DNA of 64,000 nucleotides from Haliotis asinina (Eukaryota; Mollusca; Gastropoda; Lepetellida; Haliotidae): positions 14,559,001-14,623,000 of the forward strand of contig NC_090287.1 of assembly GCF_037392515.1 (NCBI RefSeq), given 5' to 3'. Below the pieces are notes generated by a model, which was not told where the DNA came from, ran no database searches, and was given only the letters and a program-made list of their open reading frames with translations. The translations under genes and the position numbers were made by a program. This document shows, one piece after another, positions 10,301 to 20,750 of this stretch (the first letter of the stretch is position 1; every line of letters begins with the position of its first letter).

Positions 10301-11953
10301 AACCTTGTCATAAACCTGAGGAATCCCAGTAAGTACAGTAGTCTTTCGATGTTAATGCTACTGATGTCCTGAAAATATTAATTTTTAATTTAAAGGAGGT
10401 TAATATCGGCTATACTTAGAGTCATTACCTAGGGATTAAACGGAAAAGATAATGTCAAGTCATAATGTCCCCCGCCGCAATTTTGCTGGAACATTGCTAA
10501 AAGTCACGTAAAAACGTACTCACCACTTACATCGTCAGCAGGCAAGTGATATGCTGTGATATGCTTCGGTTGCTTGACAAAGGGTGTTTGTAATTTGTTT
10601 GTCCATTTGGTGTTTGACACCGAGCTCAACATTATACTGTATGGCTACGGGCAGTTGTTGGCTAGTCAATTTATGGTTTGACCTTTAACTGATTGCTATC
10701 TAATCTGGACCAAACAATCCAGTAATTGCAGTGGCAGGTACGAACCACGACGTCACATCACTAAATTCCACTTAGAGTTGCAAGAGATAAATATTTAGAT
10801 TTTGTTGCTAGCGTTTTAAATGCCAAGTTTGATGACAAATCTATTTTCCGTTCAGACAACTGGTCTACTACAACCTTGACACCCCACAAAGTAGCCAGGC
10901 CGTAGCGAGGGACCTTGTGCCGGCACATTATCAGATTGAAGATGACAGTATGGGTGTGCCTCTCCACCTCAGGCCGTTATTATCGTAAGTTAATGTTCAT
11001 ATAATTCTGTCGTCATGATGGTTCTAATGGCACAAAATGGCTGAAATATTGCCGATGCGACATTTAATATTAAACGTTTCTTTTGATTCCGGAAATCAGG
11101 TGTACCAAAACCGTAGTTCGCTTATATCAACATATGGCACCTCTATTCTGCATCTCAAGTCTGCATCTATTATCAGACCTTGTGTGCTCGTTACATAAAA
11201 GGGGAGTTATTAAAAAAGAATATACGACAATTTGTGTGGCCTAGTGCAATCAATACTGGTTATCACACACGAAATGCTGATCGATAATCGATCACTTATC
11301 GGAACCTCACCACAAGACTCATGTAGGCAATAACGCAATAGTGTGCCGATGAAACAGGCGTCGACTGATACCTCGACGATCAAGGCTATTTCCTGTCGGG
11401 AAAGGAAAGTAGTGTGTTGTGAACAGTTTAGTGAGTTAGGAAACAACATTTGCTGTTTTTGTCTTGATATAACAAACATAAGTATAAAAATCACACTTTC
11501 TGAAGTATAATGTTGTGTTTCCTTTTTAATTAATTAGTTTAATTAATTAGTCTAACGAGCTCATCAATTATTGCTGACGTCGATTGACCAATCATTCGAT
11601 CAACTGCTCCAGACTAATTACAATCATTCGTGTCATAGGGGCCGGTAGTCCTGTGATTTGGCTCATCAGTCTTTGAGTCGATAGTGATGTATTCCTTCCG
11701 CAATGATTATCTCTGTCGCGGCGTTATTGTGGTCACAGGTTTGCTTTGTCCAGAGTCGATGAAATACAAGCTCTAGAGCTATAGTTTAAATGCCTGACTT
11801 GAGGGTTAATCATATTATTCAGTCACTGTTGTGGAGAGGTGTCAGTATTTCATGCCATACAAAGATAGTCTCCAGTTGATAGATTGCCTTCCAGTGCAGG
11901 TGGTCCCATACAAACGCCAGACTACAAGCTACAAGTATCACTATCAGTGCCAG
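4335..11953 (+). CDS. Gene X: unrecognised multi-exon gene (partial model)
   Basis: Product not recognised. Model: exon 1 to 4366 (donor GTAAGTATG); exon 2 8928-9026 (acceptor TTACATAG, donor GTACGT); exon 3 from 9099 to an unresolved donor (9259 or about 9308); exon 4 from 9693 or 9704 to 10328 (donor GTAAGTA); exon 5 10856-10984 (acceptor TTCCGTTCAG, donor GTAAGT); exon 6 about 11839-11953 (donor GTATGTG). Exon 1 ends in AT and exon 2 begins with G, so the junction makes ATG with AAA before it (a good context). An in-frame ATG at 4335 would add ten residues. Phases agree across junctions 1-2, 2-3 and 4-5. The protein has a basic start (MKRMRPDD), GIPGQ-type repeats, and a long Ser/Pro/Gln-rich region with a VDFSMN stretch resembling CtBP-type PxDLS motifs. 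No DNA-binding or catalytic domain is visible. The 3' end was not found, and exon 6 is the weakest part. Confidence 0.45.
4367..6494. other. Gene X intron 1, first part: nothing recognised
   Basis: AT-rich DNA with no further exon or repeat that I can support. Confidence 0.4.
6495..6646 (-). mobile_element. SINE-A copy
   Basis: Minus strand, nearly full length: GAGTGAGTGAGGTTTTACGCC tail side (within 6495-6520), AATCTAGCAACATCACGGAG, ACACATTGTACCCATGTGTG, and the inverted B box GGAATCGAACCCGCG. In the gene X intron 1 model. Confidence 0.85.
6938..7086 (-). mobile_element. SINE-B copy, 3' truncated
   Basis: Minus strand. Has ATGTGTCAACCAAGTCAACG, CTGACCACCCGACCC, CTCTTACGACAAGGATGGG and TTCACGGGTCAC. 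The tail half (AATATTCCAGC) is missing. Confidence 0.8.
7590..7714 (-). mobile_element. SINE-B copy with central deletion
   Basis: Minus strand. The tail side is intact (GAGTGAGTGAG, TTTTACGCC, CAGCAATATTCCAGCTATAT). It then jumps from AGTGATCAACAACATGA to TTCTACCCCGG and CACGGGTC, so about 110 bp of the middle is missing. Confidence 0.85.
8098..8285 (-). repeat. Unclassified SINE-like repeat, possibly 5S-related
   Basis: Read on the minus strand, this contains CTTGGATGGGTGACCG (8214-8229), which equals the conserved 3' internal-control part of animal 5S rRNA. It is followed by GTTAGGCTCCGGAGAGTTTCC and ends near AATGAGTACCCGATGGGATAG. The rest of a 5S gene is not recognisable. I think this is an interspersed repeat with a 5S-like head, but the family is not identified. 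Confidence 0.35.
8288..8488 (+). mobile_element. SINE-B copy
   Basis: Plus strand. Has GGTCTTCAGGAACTCACG, GGGATCGGGTGGTTATGCTC, GCTGACTTGGTTGTCACG, TGATCACTGGATTGTCTGG and ATAGCTGGAATATGGCTAAG. It lies in gene X intron 1, directly beside the 5S-like repeat. Confidence 0.85.
8928..9026 (+). CDS. Gene X exon 2
   Basis: The acceptor follows a T-rich tract (TTTTTTCTGTTACATAG) and the donor is AG|GTACGT. Of the three frames, only the one needing two bases from the previous exon is open. It encodes MKRMRPDDIGDGQDHR, then VGLPGQ, which echoes the GIPGQ repeats of exon 3. Confidence 0.5.
9099..9308 (+). CDS. Gene X exon 3 with GIPGQ repeats (3' end unresolved)
   Basis: With acceptor TATAGCACAG (ending 9098), the two bases left by exon 2 and the first base here make AGC and keep the frame open. 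Intron 2 would be only 72 bp. Three 12-residue units (9190-9297) begin GIPGQ, GIPGQ and GIPDQ. Possible donors are G|GTAGGG after 9259, pairing with acceptor 9703, or AT|GTGTCG near 9308, pairing with acceptor 9692. The frame stops at about 9346 if unspliced. Confidence 0.4.
9190..9297. repeat. 36-bp tandem repeat, 3 copies
   Basis: GTGGGAATTCCAGG-type units start at 9190, 9226 and 9262, an exact 36-bp spacing. The unit length is a multiple of three, so the repeat stays in the gene X frame. Confidence 0.85.
9693..10328 (+). CDS. Gene X exon 4, long low-complexity coding exon
   Basis: Open for over 200 codons between an acceptor (ACTTAAACAG ending 9692, or CCCCCCAG ending 9703) and the donor CCCA|GTAAGTA. 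The protein is rich in Ser, Gln, Pro and Arg. It starts near VFDDDVSSQQFQ, has YEAVDFSMN in the middle, and ends ADEKPCHKPEES. The opposite strand is also open for about 107 codons, but without splice context. No family recognised. Confidence 0.55.
10463..10526 (+). mobile_element. SINE-A tail fragment
   Basis: GTCCCCCGCCGCAATTTTGC, then TGGAACATTGCTAAAAGTC and a TAAAAACGTACTCACCAC end. It lies in gene X intron 4. Confidence 0.7.
10856..10984 (+). CDS. Gene X exon 5
   Basis: Acceptor TATTTTCCGTTCAG is pyrimidine-rich and the donor is TC|GTAAGT. Phase matches exon 4 (CA|A), and only that frame is open through all 43 codons: it begins QLVYYNLDTPQSSQ and ends PLHLRPLL. The other two frames have stops. 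Confidence 0.5.
11839..11953 (+). CDS. Possible gene X exon 6
   Basis: Open frame including YFMPYKDSLQLIDCLP and YKRQTTSYKYHYQCQ, ending CCAG|GTATGTG. The phase from exon 5 fits an acceptor GTGGAGAG (ending 11838), which has a poor pyrimidine tract. Acceptor GTGTCAG (ending 11845) looks similar but would put exon 5 out of phase. Tyrosine-rich, no family recognised. Confidence 0.28.
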
Positions 11954-12392
11954 GTATGTGATATGGGACGCGTTACATCACTTTAACATACCGCAACTAG
12001 TGGAAACCAAATGCGAACCGTGTTGGAAGGTGTTGAAGATCACCTGTCCATAGGTCTAGATTTTTCATAAAGCAGGAGGTTGCCGTTGTGGTTCAGAAGG
12101 CGTGTTTCTTGAACGAGCAATGACACTTAATGCACATGTATGTCACGTGTCATGTCAACATGTCACGACTTCACTATATGTGGGACACCCTTTAGGATTA
12201 TGGAGCACTTATAACCGACAGAATCCTTCCCGTGGAGGGTTATATGACATGAACTACATAATAGAACGTAGTTATATATATTTGACTGGGTTTACAGGAG
12301 GCTACCTTGCAAGGAAGCGTGTCTTTCCTCCTCGTATGTTCTTCGGTCTAATGAATGTATGACTATAACTGGTTGGTCGCTTGACATAATGT

Positions 12393-12552
12393 TCCATCGG
12401 ATGGTCAGGCTCACTGACTTGATTGATACATGTTATCGTATTCACAATTTTATAGGTCGATGCGTATGCTGTTGATCATTAGATTGTCTATCCAAACTCG
12501 ACTTTTTCCAGACCGCCGCCATATAGCTGGTATAATGCTGAGTGTGGCGTTA
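12393..12552 (+). mobile_element. SINE-B copy
   Basis: Plus strand. Has CGGATGGTCAGGCTCACTG, TGCTGTTGATCATTAGATTG, CCAGACCGCCGCCATATAGC and TGCTGAGTGTGGCGT. The 5' head is missing. Confidence 0.85.
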
Positions 12553-12865
12553 CCCAACCACCCATCCATAATCCAAAATTTGATTAAAACAAGATTATTT
12601 ACAATCTAGCATGCTCTATCTATGAAGAGATGTCACACGCACGCAGTTGTCTCCCTTGGCACACCAGAAACCAAATGTTGTTTTGGTGATGGTCAGTGAC
12701 TCCATTTAGACTTATATTGTATGTTCCTTGTTTTGTCAGATTTGTTTGCTTGTTGTCTGGCGATGAACTATAACTATTAGACCAGCCAGATCGTGGGATC
12801 ATCTTTGAAAATAAGAAAATAAAACTGGTTTGAAATTATCTTGTCACTTAGTTTCCTATTGAATA

Positions 12866-12946
12866 TTCCACACATGGGTGCAGTGTGTGAAGCCCTCCGC
12901 CGTGATATTATTGTAAAATGGCTGAAACCTATATTCACTCACTCAC
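12866..12946 (+). mobile_element. SINE-A copy, 5' truncated
   Basis: Starts at CCACACATGGGTGCAGTGTG, then GAAGCCCTCCGCCGTGATAT and CACTCACTCAC. The tRNA-like head is missing. Confidence 0.8.
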
Positions 12947-12952
12947 TTGCCG

Positions 12953-13660
12953 AATATTGACAAACGGAGAATGTGATGAATATAATGTAGATATGACTCA
13001 TTCTGGAAACAGGCATTTAATATATTGGCCGGAGTTTAAAGCGTAGGCGAGACTGTTATGTGTCGCTTGTATTCAAACCAACTTATAACCGGTAAATGAC
13101 GTCAACAGGCATTTTTTATGCTTTACTTTCTATGACAGTGTGGTATATATTAAACGCGATGAGGTCAATGTTAGTTTCATCACCAGGATCAATAGGCAGG
13201 TAAACTGGTTTAAATTCCTCCTGTATGACTGAAGAACACGTATTTCATGTTTTATATGTACAGATTATGGGGTGAAATTGTAGTATTGGGACCCAAGCAG
13301 TTAATTATGGGTTACAGCATTAAGTGTGGTATTCTTGTAATCCTTTCCTAGTGGAACCTGTTTGAAAATAGTGAAGAATTGTGTAGGACCGTAGGCGTAT
13401 TGAGATAATAAGTAGGCGTGTGGATGACTTCCATCGATTCTCTCAAACAGCTATGACAGATTCTATGATATTCTGAGATATATTGAGGATACTAAACGAC
13501 CTTCCGTGTGATACCATTTTTATTAAACGAGTATCTTCAACGGGCGAGTAATAAGTGAAAATATTGGTATCAAAGTGTTATTCGCTATGTTATTGCCATA
13601 GAACGAGAAATGTGAGTACGATAGGTCCATGTAAACACGTTGATGGTTTGTTAGTCTTTA
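12953..13660. other. No recognised feature
   Basis: No supported gene. A perfect TGACGTCA occurs at 13097-13104 with no gene nearby. Confidence 0.45.
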
Positions 13661-13668
13661 CCTTCCTA

Positions 13669-13752
13669 CGGGGCAGTGGGATAGCCCAGTGGTTAAAGCT
13701 TTCGCTCGTCACGCCGAACACCCGGGTTCGAGTCTCCACATGGATACATTTT
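13669..13752 (+). mobile_element. SINE-A head fragment
   Basis: GGGGCAGTGGGATAGCCCAG, TGGTTAAAGC, and the box pair ATAGCCCAGTGG and GTTCGAGTCTCC. The copy ends soon after the CACATGGATACATTTT step, so the tail is missing. Confidence 0.85.
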
Positions 13753-14359
13753 AAGTTGTCCATTGATCATGAGAGGACCATGGGATGAGGGACCCTTGAT
13801 GTTTATGTTCCCTGAACCCGAAGGTACCTGAACCCTCAAGGGTACTTGAACCCATGGCCCCCGAGGGACCAGTGAACAACGTATGTATCTTAATGAACAC
13901 CTCAGTGTTAATTTTGAACTGTTTGAAGCATGGGATCGTGCACTTCAACCAGCCTGTGTTAATCAAATGATTCGAATCTTGCATCTTTCCGCGATGTAAT
14001 TCCCCTTCTTAATATTCACAGCGATTACATTTGAAAGTTTTGTCAAAATTTATTTATTAGAAAGAGAGTCAAATGTTTTCATGACCATCGATACATTTTG
14101 CGGACAACACAAGAAAAACAGATTTAAAGTTATCTCCCTACCATCGATTTCTATTCGCAAAACATCTGTAATTTCCATGTATTTCGATTCAATGATTTTC
14201 GAACTGAAAAAGTAACTAACACGAAGTACCGAATGAGTTGCTACTGGCAAACCGGTACGTTGCAATGCACCACGCATGTAAGCAGGGTACATTGAAAACA
14301 ACAGAAGAACGCTCTTCCTATCAGAAAACGACATTTATGTGTGAGGTAAGATAATGAGT

Positions 14360-14440
14360 TAGGCCCATTTCTGGGGTCATACTCCGTGATATTGCTGAAA
14401 TATTGCTAAGAGCGGCGTAAAACTTGACTCACTCACTCTA
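14360..14440 (+). mobile_element. SINE-A tail fragment
   Basis: GGCCCATTTCTGGGGTCATAC, CCGTGATATTGCTGAAATAT and GCGGCGTAAAACTTGACTC followed by CACTCACTC. It runs into the adjacent microsatellite. Confidence 0.8.
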
Positions 14441-14770
14441 CCTACCTACCTAAATCAATTCATCCGTCTGTGTATATATTCATCTATTTATCTGTCTGTC
14501 TACTTAATATCTCTATATTTATCGCCTATTTCTTTACATATCTGCCTCTCTATCAAATATCTATATATTTGTCTGTCTGTCCATCTGTGTCATCCATCTA
14601 CCTGCCTTCTGTTTGTATCTGTCTGTTTGTATCAATCTGTTTGTATCTATCTGTTTGCATTTATCTGCTATATCTATCTATTCTCTCTGCCTCGTACATC
14701 TGTCTATTTTTCCATTATTTTTATACCTGTCAGTATGTTTCTATCCATCTATCTGTGTCTACCTCCCTAT
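14441..14770. repeat. Degenerate TCTA/TCTG tetranucleotide region
   Basis: Imperfect runs of TCTG, TCTA, TATC and ACCT over about 330 bp. Several frames stay open because the sequence is low in complexity; I do not read these as genes. Confidence 0.85.
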
Positions 14771-14845
14771 GGATGTGCCCATCCATGCATCATTCTACCA
14801 ACCTATGTTTAGATCTGCATGTCACGAGATTACGTGTATTTACGG

Positions 14846-15032
14846 TATAAAAGCATGTGTATTTATGATATATTATTTCATCGATCTTGTACGCGACCTG
14901 TTTTTACTTACAGGAGTAACAAAATTATTTATTACTTCCCGACAATACCTGTAATTAGGGTACAAAATCATGTGTATTTATACTATATTATTTCATCGAC
15001 CTTGAACGCGATCGGCTTTTACTTATAGGACT
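14846..15032. repeat. Direct duplication of about 72 bp, 115-bp offset
   Basis: CATGTGTATTTAT at 14854 recurs at 14969. Each copy continues with ATATTATTTCATCGA(T/C)CTTG, then ACGCGA and TTTTACTTA(C/T)AGGA. The copies, 14846-14917 and 14961-15032, differ at about 12 positions. Confidence 0.85.
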
Positions 15033-16120
15033 GATATTTTTATTCTTATCCACTATAACTGGAATTTTACTCTATACAAAAAGAAAATGCAACCATGCAC
15101 GTGTTACCAAGTAAGCTAAACAATTGCGGTAATTAATTTTCTCCGAGGTATAGTTTTATTATGAGAGAGAAAAAATTGGGCGCCTTAGAGTCTTTTTGAT
15201 AAATTGAAATGCCAAAAGCGTCCAGGTGAACTCTTTTTCATGACCCGAAAACAACGTGTCACATTTAATGTTATGGGAATGATAAGAACGGTAACCGCAA
15301 CATTCCTCACCCACATAATACATTCAGTGATGTGTGACTTGCCCTTTACTCCTTTCATGCTCAAGCACCCAGTTTCTCATAAATCGTACACGTTTCATTC
15401 CATGAAGCGCACCATAAATATCTCATATAGCAGGATGTGCAATTTCGGTGTGGAAGAAGTGGAACGCACATGACGTTGATCTAGGATTAATGCCGCTGTC
15501 TTTCATGACAGATTGTTTACTCATACGTGCGCCTAGCAATGAGAGGGGATACCACAATGGCTCTACATTGTGTGTTCTACCCAAAACTTGCGAATGACAC
15601 TAATGTTCGCACATGATCAAGTAACAACAACTTCACAGAATGAAACTTCAGGATGAAACATATCGTGACACTTTTTAAGGAAATTACTATTATTTGTTGC
15701 GGATTTCACAGTACGGTTTAAGTTTTTTCATCTGACTTGTAGGTGGAGAAAGACGCGAATGGATAGTCGCGACATCGATTTATAAGGGAGACAACTCGTA
15801 CTTTACTTAGAACTTACACTTTATGTATTAGCAGCACCCTATAGACCAATGTCTGGAGTTGTTAAGGTTGAGACGAATGGGGGAAATGTACCTACTGTCC
15901 CTTCAATTCAGATAAATATATAGAGCAGCGAGGTAGGTTAATATACGCATGTGGCGCTTTAATTTGTTTGAACCGTTCCAGAGTTTGGTGAAGCTTGCGG
16001 AGAGTTATGTAGAAGTTACCAGATTTGATCAAGGGTGTCCAGACTGGCGCGGTTCACTGTTTTGGATTGAGTCGTGTTTGTTCGCTGTTTTTGACGGATG
16101 CGTGTATTTATCGGATGTGG
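15033..16120. other. No recognised feature
   Basis: No supported gene. It holds AGGGAGACAACTC at 15786, a motif that recurs in this window. Confidence 0.45.
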
Positions 16121-16311
16121 CCATAAAAGGCGACTGTGCTTGTCTTAAGAGGCGTCTAACGAGATCGGGTGGTCAGGTTCGCTGAACTGGTAGACACATG
16201 TCATCTGTTCCCAATTGATCGATGCTCATGTTGTTGATAACTGGATTGTCTGGTCCAGACTCGATTATTTACAGACCGCCGCCATATAGCTGGAATATTG
16301 CTGAATGCGAC
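16121..16311 (+). mobile_element. SINE-B copy
   Basis: CCATAAAAGGCGACTGTGCT, then CGGGTGGTCAGGTTCGCTGA, TGTTGATAACTGGATTGTC, ATTATTTACAGACCGCCGCC and ATAGCTGGAATATTGCTGA. The first about 50 bp of the head are absent. Confidence 0.9.
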
Positions 16312-17611
16312 TGTGATGTCGATGTTGATTTATTTGAGTACTTAATTTTTTCTTAAATTTACTTGGCTACATAAGTACACAACACAAACTTTTATGTAAT
16401 TCTCGTATCCAGAAAATAGTGTCTACCCCGAAGTTGTTTTCAGCAATTAAAGCTGAATGCAATGTGCATAACGGTTTCTACTCCCTTACTGTAACGCCTG
16501 TTAGGGTATAAAACCTACACCTGCTTATTTGCTTATTTCACTTGATGGTTCGTTAGTGAATTCATAACAGATATGATTAGGGGTAACACCACTCAGATTA
16601 CCCAACAAAGATTCTCATTTGGTATTTTGCCATCTGATTGCTCATTGTTGGCTAACTCAATTACCTTTCATTTAAAGAACGGTGGATATGCAGTTAGTAA
16701 TCAGACGTGCTATAATTATATTGGGTGGCCAATGTGAGAGTACACCAGTGTGATAAACATTAGTTGACAAACTGTCACTAGTTACTCGTATCACTTTTTC
16801 GTATATAGGTCTGTTAAAAAAAATTGACATGGTAGGGCTTCTGTGTTAGCTGCAGATGAATGGCATATCGATCCTTCACGTACGTGGCCACTGGTTGATA
16901 CATTCCTCGAACAAGGTAATAGCGTAATATTGTTTCTATATTATTAAATGTTTGTATTTTATGTCTTTATTCATTTGTTTTCGCTTTCAACAGTCATTTT
17001 TTGACTGTGGAGTGTATCGTGACTTATACTAGGGAGTGGGTGTGAAACATGTAACGTTTGAAATTTGTGAAATGTCTAGATATTACAGTCATGATATAAA
17101 TCACTATAACTGTACTACTTATTAATTTCCAAAATGTGTAAAATACGACAATAAAATTCATAAAAATATAAAGATGTACACTGATAGGGTTTTTGACAGA
17201 GCCCACATTTTGTATCACTGAGAGATGACGTTTAACTTCAGATTGTGTTCATTTGTTATCATAATGATGAAGTTGGAAATATTAATGAGTTTAAACGATT
17301 TCATCTTTGTTGATCAGTCAAGCTATACATGTTGTACTTATACTACCAACCACTTATACAGTCTTGTATTATCAACCACCTGCAGTTGTAGAGACTGTAC
17401 TATGTGCAAGTCGCTGAGATATAGCAAGAATACCGCCAGGGAAAGACATTTTTCAAAATATATTCTGCCAGTCTCCGTTTTAGTCTCCTTGTTAAAGCTG
17501 TCGTTACTTAAAGTGCCCTTCCTAACATGGCTTTGGTGTGAGATCAACGGCGGATGTGCAAACAACATCCTATGAACACTGACGGAGTGGTGACAACACA
17601 AAAGGAAACGG
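16312..17611. other. No recognised feature
   Basis: AT-rich. A 116-codon open frame at 17225-17575 has no splice sites, domain or composition to support it. Confidence 0.4.
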
Positions 17612-17682
17612 CAACTCACTCACTCACTCACACGCATTCACACACACGCACGCACGTACTCACACGCATACACACACGTGAA
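17612..17682. repeat. CACT/CACA simple repeat
   Basis: ACTCACTCACTCACACGC followed by mixed CACA, CGCA and CATA units to about 17682. Confidence 0.8.
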
Positions 17683-17857
17683 ATCATGAAATGATTCGTG
17701 CACTGGAAAAACGTTGGTGGGACCATATGTCCATAATAAGAGACAGTAGTACTACTCATTTTGGGCTCTTGCAAAAACGTTGGTGAGACTATAATTGTGT
17801 AGTATGTGTGAGTATACAATATGTGCTCTTTGCACCTCCCACTCATAATTTGCGTAA

Positions 17858-17988
17858 GAGGTGTTGGGTAGCCTAGTGGTTGAACCGTTCGCTCGTCACC
17901 CGAAAAACCCGCGTTCAATTCCCAACATGGGTACAAAATGTGGTGTGGCCGGAATATTGTTAAAATCAGCGTAAAACAAAATTCACTC
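17858..17988 (+). mobile_element. SINE-A copy with target-site duplication
   Basis: Has the box pair TAGCCTAGTGG and GTTCAATTCCC, then CAACATGGGTACAAAATGTG and a tail to CACTCACTC. It is flanked by a 17-bp direct repeat with one mismatch: ACTCATAATTTGCGTAA at 17841-17857 and ACTCATAATTTGCATAA at 17989-18005. This is a target-site duplication and supports retroposition. Confidence 0.92.
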
Positions 17989-18005
17989 ACTCATAATTTG
18001 CATAA

Positions 18006-18777
18006 ACAAGCTACAAAAGGCATTCATAAATCAGTTCTCATCTTCTATTTTTTGTAACAAATCTGATGGTTTTGATAGATTGCTGTCCTGTTTGAACAGA
18101 ACTTCCACAGTATACGTCCTTGAAACTGGCCGTCTGTCTTCACTGTAGGAAATACGTATTTCCCATTTTCAGGGAACATTGGCGTTCCATACTATATAAA
18201 GACGCATGTAAGTGGAAATTCACATGCCAACATAAAATGGGAAGTAACTGTGTCAGTCACGTGTTGACAAGAATTGTTAGAGGGGCACATGCCACATACG
18301 TGTGATTGATTTACCTATTAACAGTAATTCTTTGATGAAAATCGATATTGGGAAATAGTCGATAAAATGTTTCTATTTCTCATAAACACAATCAAGCAGC
18401 ACAGTACCTTAATAGAGAATATGACATTGCTGACGGTGTTTCATCGTTAGGAGCTTCTACAACGTCAGGGTGATTCCTCTATGACAATGTGCTTAATATG
18501 ATCTACCTGTAGAATTCCTGAATTCGTACGTAGCAAAATTAACACATCTGCGCTATTTTAGGAAACTCGTGAATGTATTTGATAAATAAGAACATGTATA
18601 TCGAAGCAATAATTATAAGAGTACAAATGTAAAACCCATTTCTTTGTCTCTTCGTGACATAGCTGTCTCAAGATCCGTCAGCCTTATGATCCATTTTTTT
18701 CTGATACAGTGTCTTTGGTTTGTCAGCACGATAGCCTTAAGTCGATATTTTTCACCATTGTAGTATACACCTGCTTG
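18006..18777. other. No recognised feature
   Basis: No supported gene or repeat. Confidence 0.45.
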
Positions 18778-18995
18778 GAAGATCCGGGTTAGAATTGATC
18801 TTCAGTAACCCATGCTTGTCGTAAGAGGTGACTAAAGGGATCGGGCGGTCAGGCCCGTTGACCAGGTTGACACATGTCATCGTATCCAAATTGCGTAGAT
18901 CGATGTGCATGACGTTGATCACTGGATTATCTGGTTCAGACCCGATTATTCCCAGACCGCCGTCATAATACTGGAATATTGCTGAGTGTGGCCTT
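18778..18995 (+). mobile_element. SINE-B copy
   Basis: GAAGATCCGGGTTAGAATTG, ATCTTCAGTAACCCATGCTT, GGGATCGGGCGGTCAGGC, GTTGATCACTGGATTATCTG and CTGGAATATTGCTGAGTGTG. The tail after GTGGCC is missing. Confidence 0.9.
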
Positions 18996-19727
18996 GAATT
19001 TCCCTCTTACATTTATAGCTGTCATGCCATAAAGATATAAAGTTAAATTTGACAATGTTGTTGGCTATGGGAGACTTTGCCACTGACTGAAGAATAAACC
19101 ATGTTTCGTGTGTACAATCGTTGAGCATCCGGACCAGAACCACTAACATTTATTGGATCACACGACATTACGTCCATTGAAAACTACCTGAAAACACCGT
19201 AGTTAAACCCGGTTTAATGGCAATGCAAACCATTAGTTCACTTGGGCATTACGTTGTGTCATTAGGATTTGAAACATTATCTCACACCTGGCTTAACCAG
19301 CATGAATAATCTGTGGATGTATGTTCCTTCGTCATCGCATGTTTGGTAACCTGCAAATAGCGTTCATTTACTATCGGCACCGACATATCAGAATGAAGAA
19401 ACAGGATACCAAGGCATCCATCACAGTTAATGAATGTATTTTCCAGACACATTGACAAACTGACTTGGTTCAATTATTGTTCATCGGTTGTTTATGTTCT
19501 AGGTATAAAATAACATCAGATAAGAACATTGACATAGTCTTCCGAGAATCGGATGTATTGAGTTGCACAGCGAACACGCCACGGGTGGGCGGGGATAAGT
19601 GGAGAGGGTGTAGAAACAGGTTAGATTGGAACCGAGCAGGTAAACACATATAAAGGGATATTTATTATGGAGCTTAACAGGTAGCCTGAACATCGGTCAT
19701 GAGTTGAAATCGGAACTGTCTAACTTT
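18996..19727. other. No recognised feature
   Basis: No supported gene or repeat. Confidence 0.45.
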
Positions 19728-19801
19728 GGTGCGACGATGTACCTGAGTGGTTAGCTCGTCACGGTGATCACGGGTTCGATTCCCTAAATGGGTACAATCA
19801 A
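19728..19801 (+). mobile_element. SINE-A head fragment
   Basis: TACCTGAGTGGTTAGCTCGT, then the B box GGGTTCGATTCCCTAAATGG and GTACAATCAATG. It breaks off where the next, extended SINE-A copy begins. Confidence 0.75.
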
Positions 19802-19812
19802 TGCGTGAAGAC

Positions 19813-20007
19813 AGTGAAATTATCAGTTCTGATAAATCATTTTTGAATTAAGGCCGGTGAGGTAACCTGGTGGTTAAAGCGTTCCCTTGTAACGGCGAAT
19901 ACCGCGTTCGATTCCATACATGGGTACAATGTGTGAAGCCCAAATCTGGTGTCCACTGCCGTGATATTGCTGAAATATTGCTAAAAGTGGTGTAATCGCT
20001 CACTCAT
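19813..20007 (+). mobile_element. SINE-A copy with 5' extension
   Basis: Full SINE-A from 19853 (GGTAACCTGGTGGTTAAAGC, GTTCGATTCCATACATGGG, CCGTGATATTGCTGAAATAT). It is preceded by about 40 bp (GTGAAATTATCAGTTCTGAT, then AAATCATTTTTGAATTAAGG) that recurs in front of the copy at 24549. Confidence 0.88.
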
Positions 20008-20205
20008 TATGTCACTAAACTGTAAGCTATTTGACTGAACAGAGATATTTTGTCTGTAGTCTTTTGATGTTTTTAATATACTAAACAAAATTAATAACAC
20101 ATGAATGAATGTGGTTTTACACCGTTTCTAAGCAGTATCACCAACTATTTTACGACTTAGATTCCAACAACAGGCTGAATCAAACATTCAAAGAAACATG
20201 AATTT

Positions 20206-20312
20206 TGGCAATATTCCAGCAATATCACGGTGGGGGAGACCGGTGGGGAATCGAACTCGGGTCTTAAGCGTGATGAGCGAAAGCTTTTTCCACTAGACTA
20301 TCCCACTGCACC
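20206..20312 (-). mobile_element. SINE-A copy
   Basis: Minus strand: GGCAATATTCCAGCAATATC, GGGGAATCGAACTCGGGTC, GCGTGATGAGCGAAAGC, ACTAGACTATCCCACTGC. A possible tail lies further left, near 20110. Confidence 0.85.
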
Positions 20313-20723
20313 ATATTAAGTTGAGACATGACAAACGTACACAATACATACATTGAGATATTTCTTTGAGAGGCATTTTAGAAGTATAATATGGAAGAAC
20401 AATATGGAACGCACTTTATGGATAGCGACTTCTGTTATTCGAATAAAATACACTGTTATCTTTTAAGTGATCAGTTTATTCTATATTGAAATATTTTAAT
20501 TTTGTGAAGGAGATTTTGTAGAAAGACGATTTTCTTCATCAACGATAAACAAAGGCGCTCCCATAGAAAAATGATTCTACGGTGTATGTTGCGAATCGGT
20601 GATGAAACTGGATGTTCCTATGAAGCGTCACTCACTATTTACATGATAACAGGTCAGGGGCCGTGCTTGTTGGGTCACTGTGCCGAGTGATAATGACCGA
20701 CTTATTCGTAAGACCACTTCAGT
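20313..20723. other. No recognised feature
   Basis: No supported gene. Confidence 0.4.
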
Positions 20724-20725
20724 AT

Positions 20726-20750
20726 TTTTTTTTTTTTTTTTTGGGGGGGG
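20726..20750. repeat. Poly-T/poly-G homopolymer junction
   Basis: A run of about 17 T is followed directly by about 8 G. It could be real or an assembly-difficult spot. Confidence 0.85.

Noticed and set aside
14470..14954. Open frames of 113-126 codons
   Set aside because: They translate a degenerate TCTA/TCTG microsatellite; composition is Leu/Ser/Tyr/Ile only.
17225..17575. 116-codon plus-strand frame
   Set aside because: No domain, no splice context, and the opposite strand is equally open.
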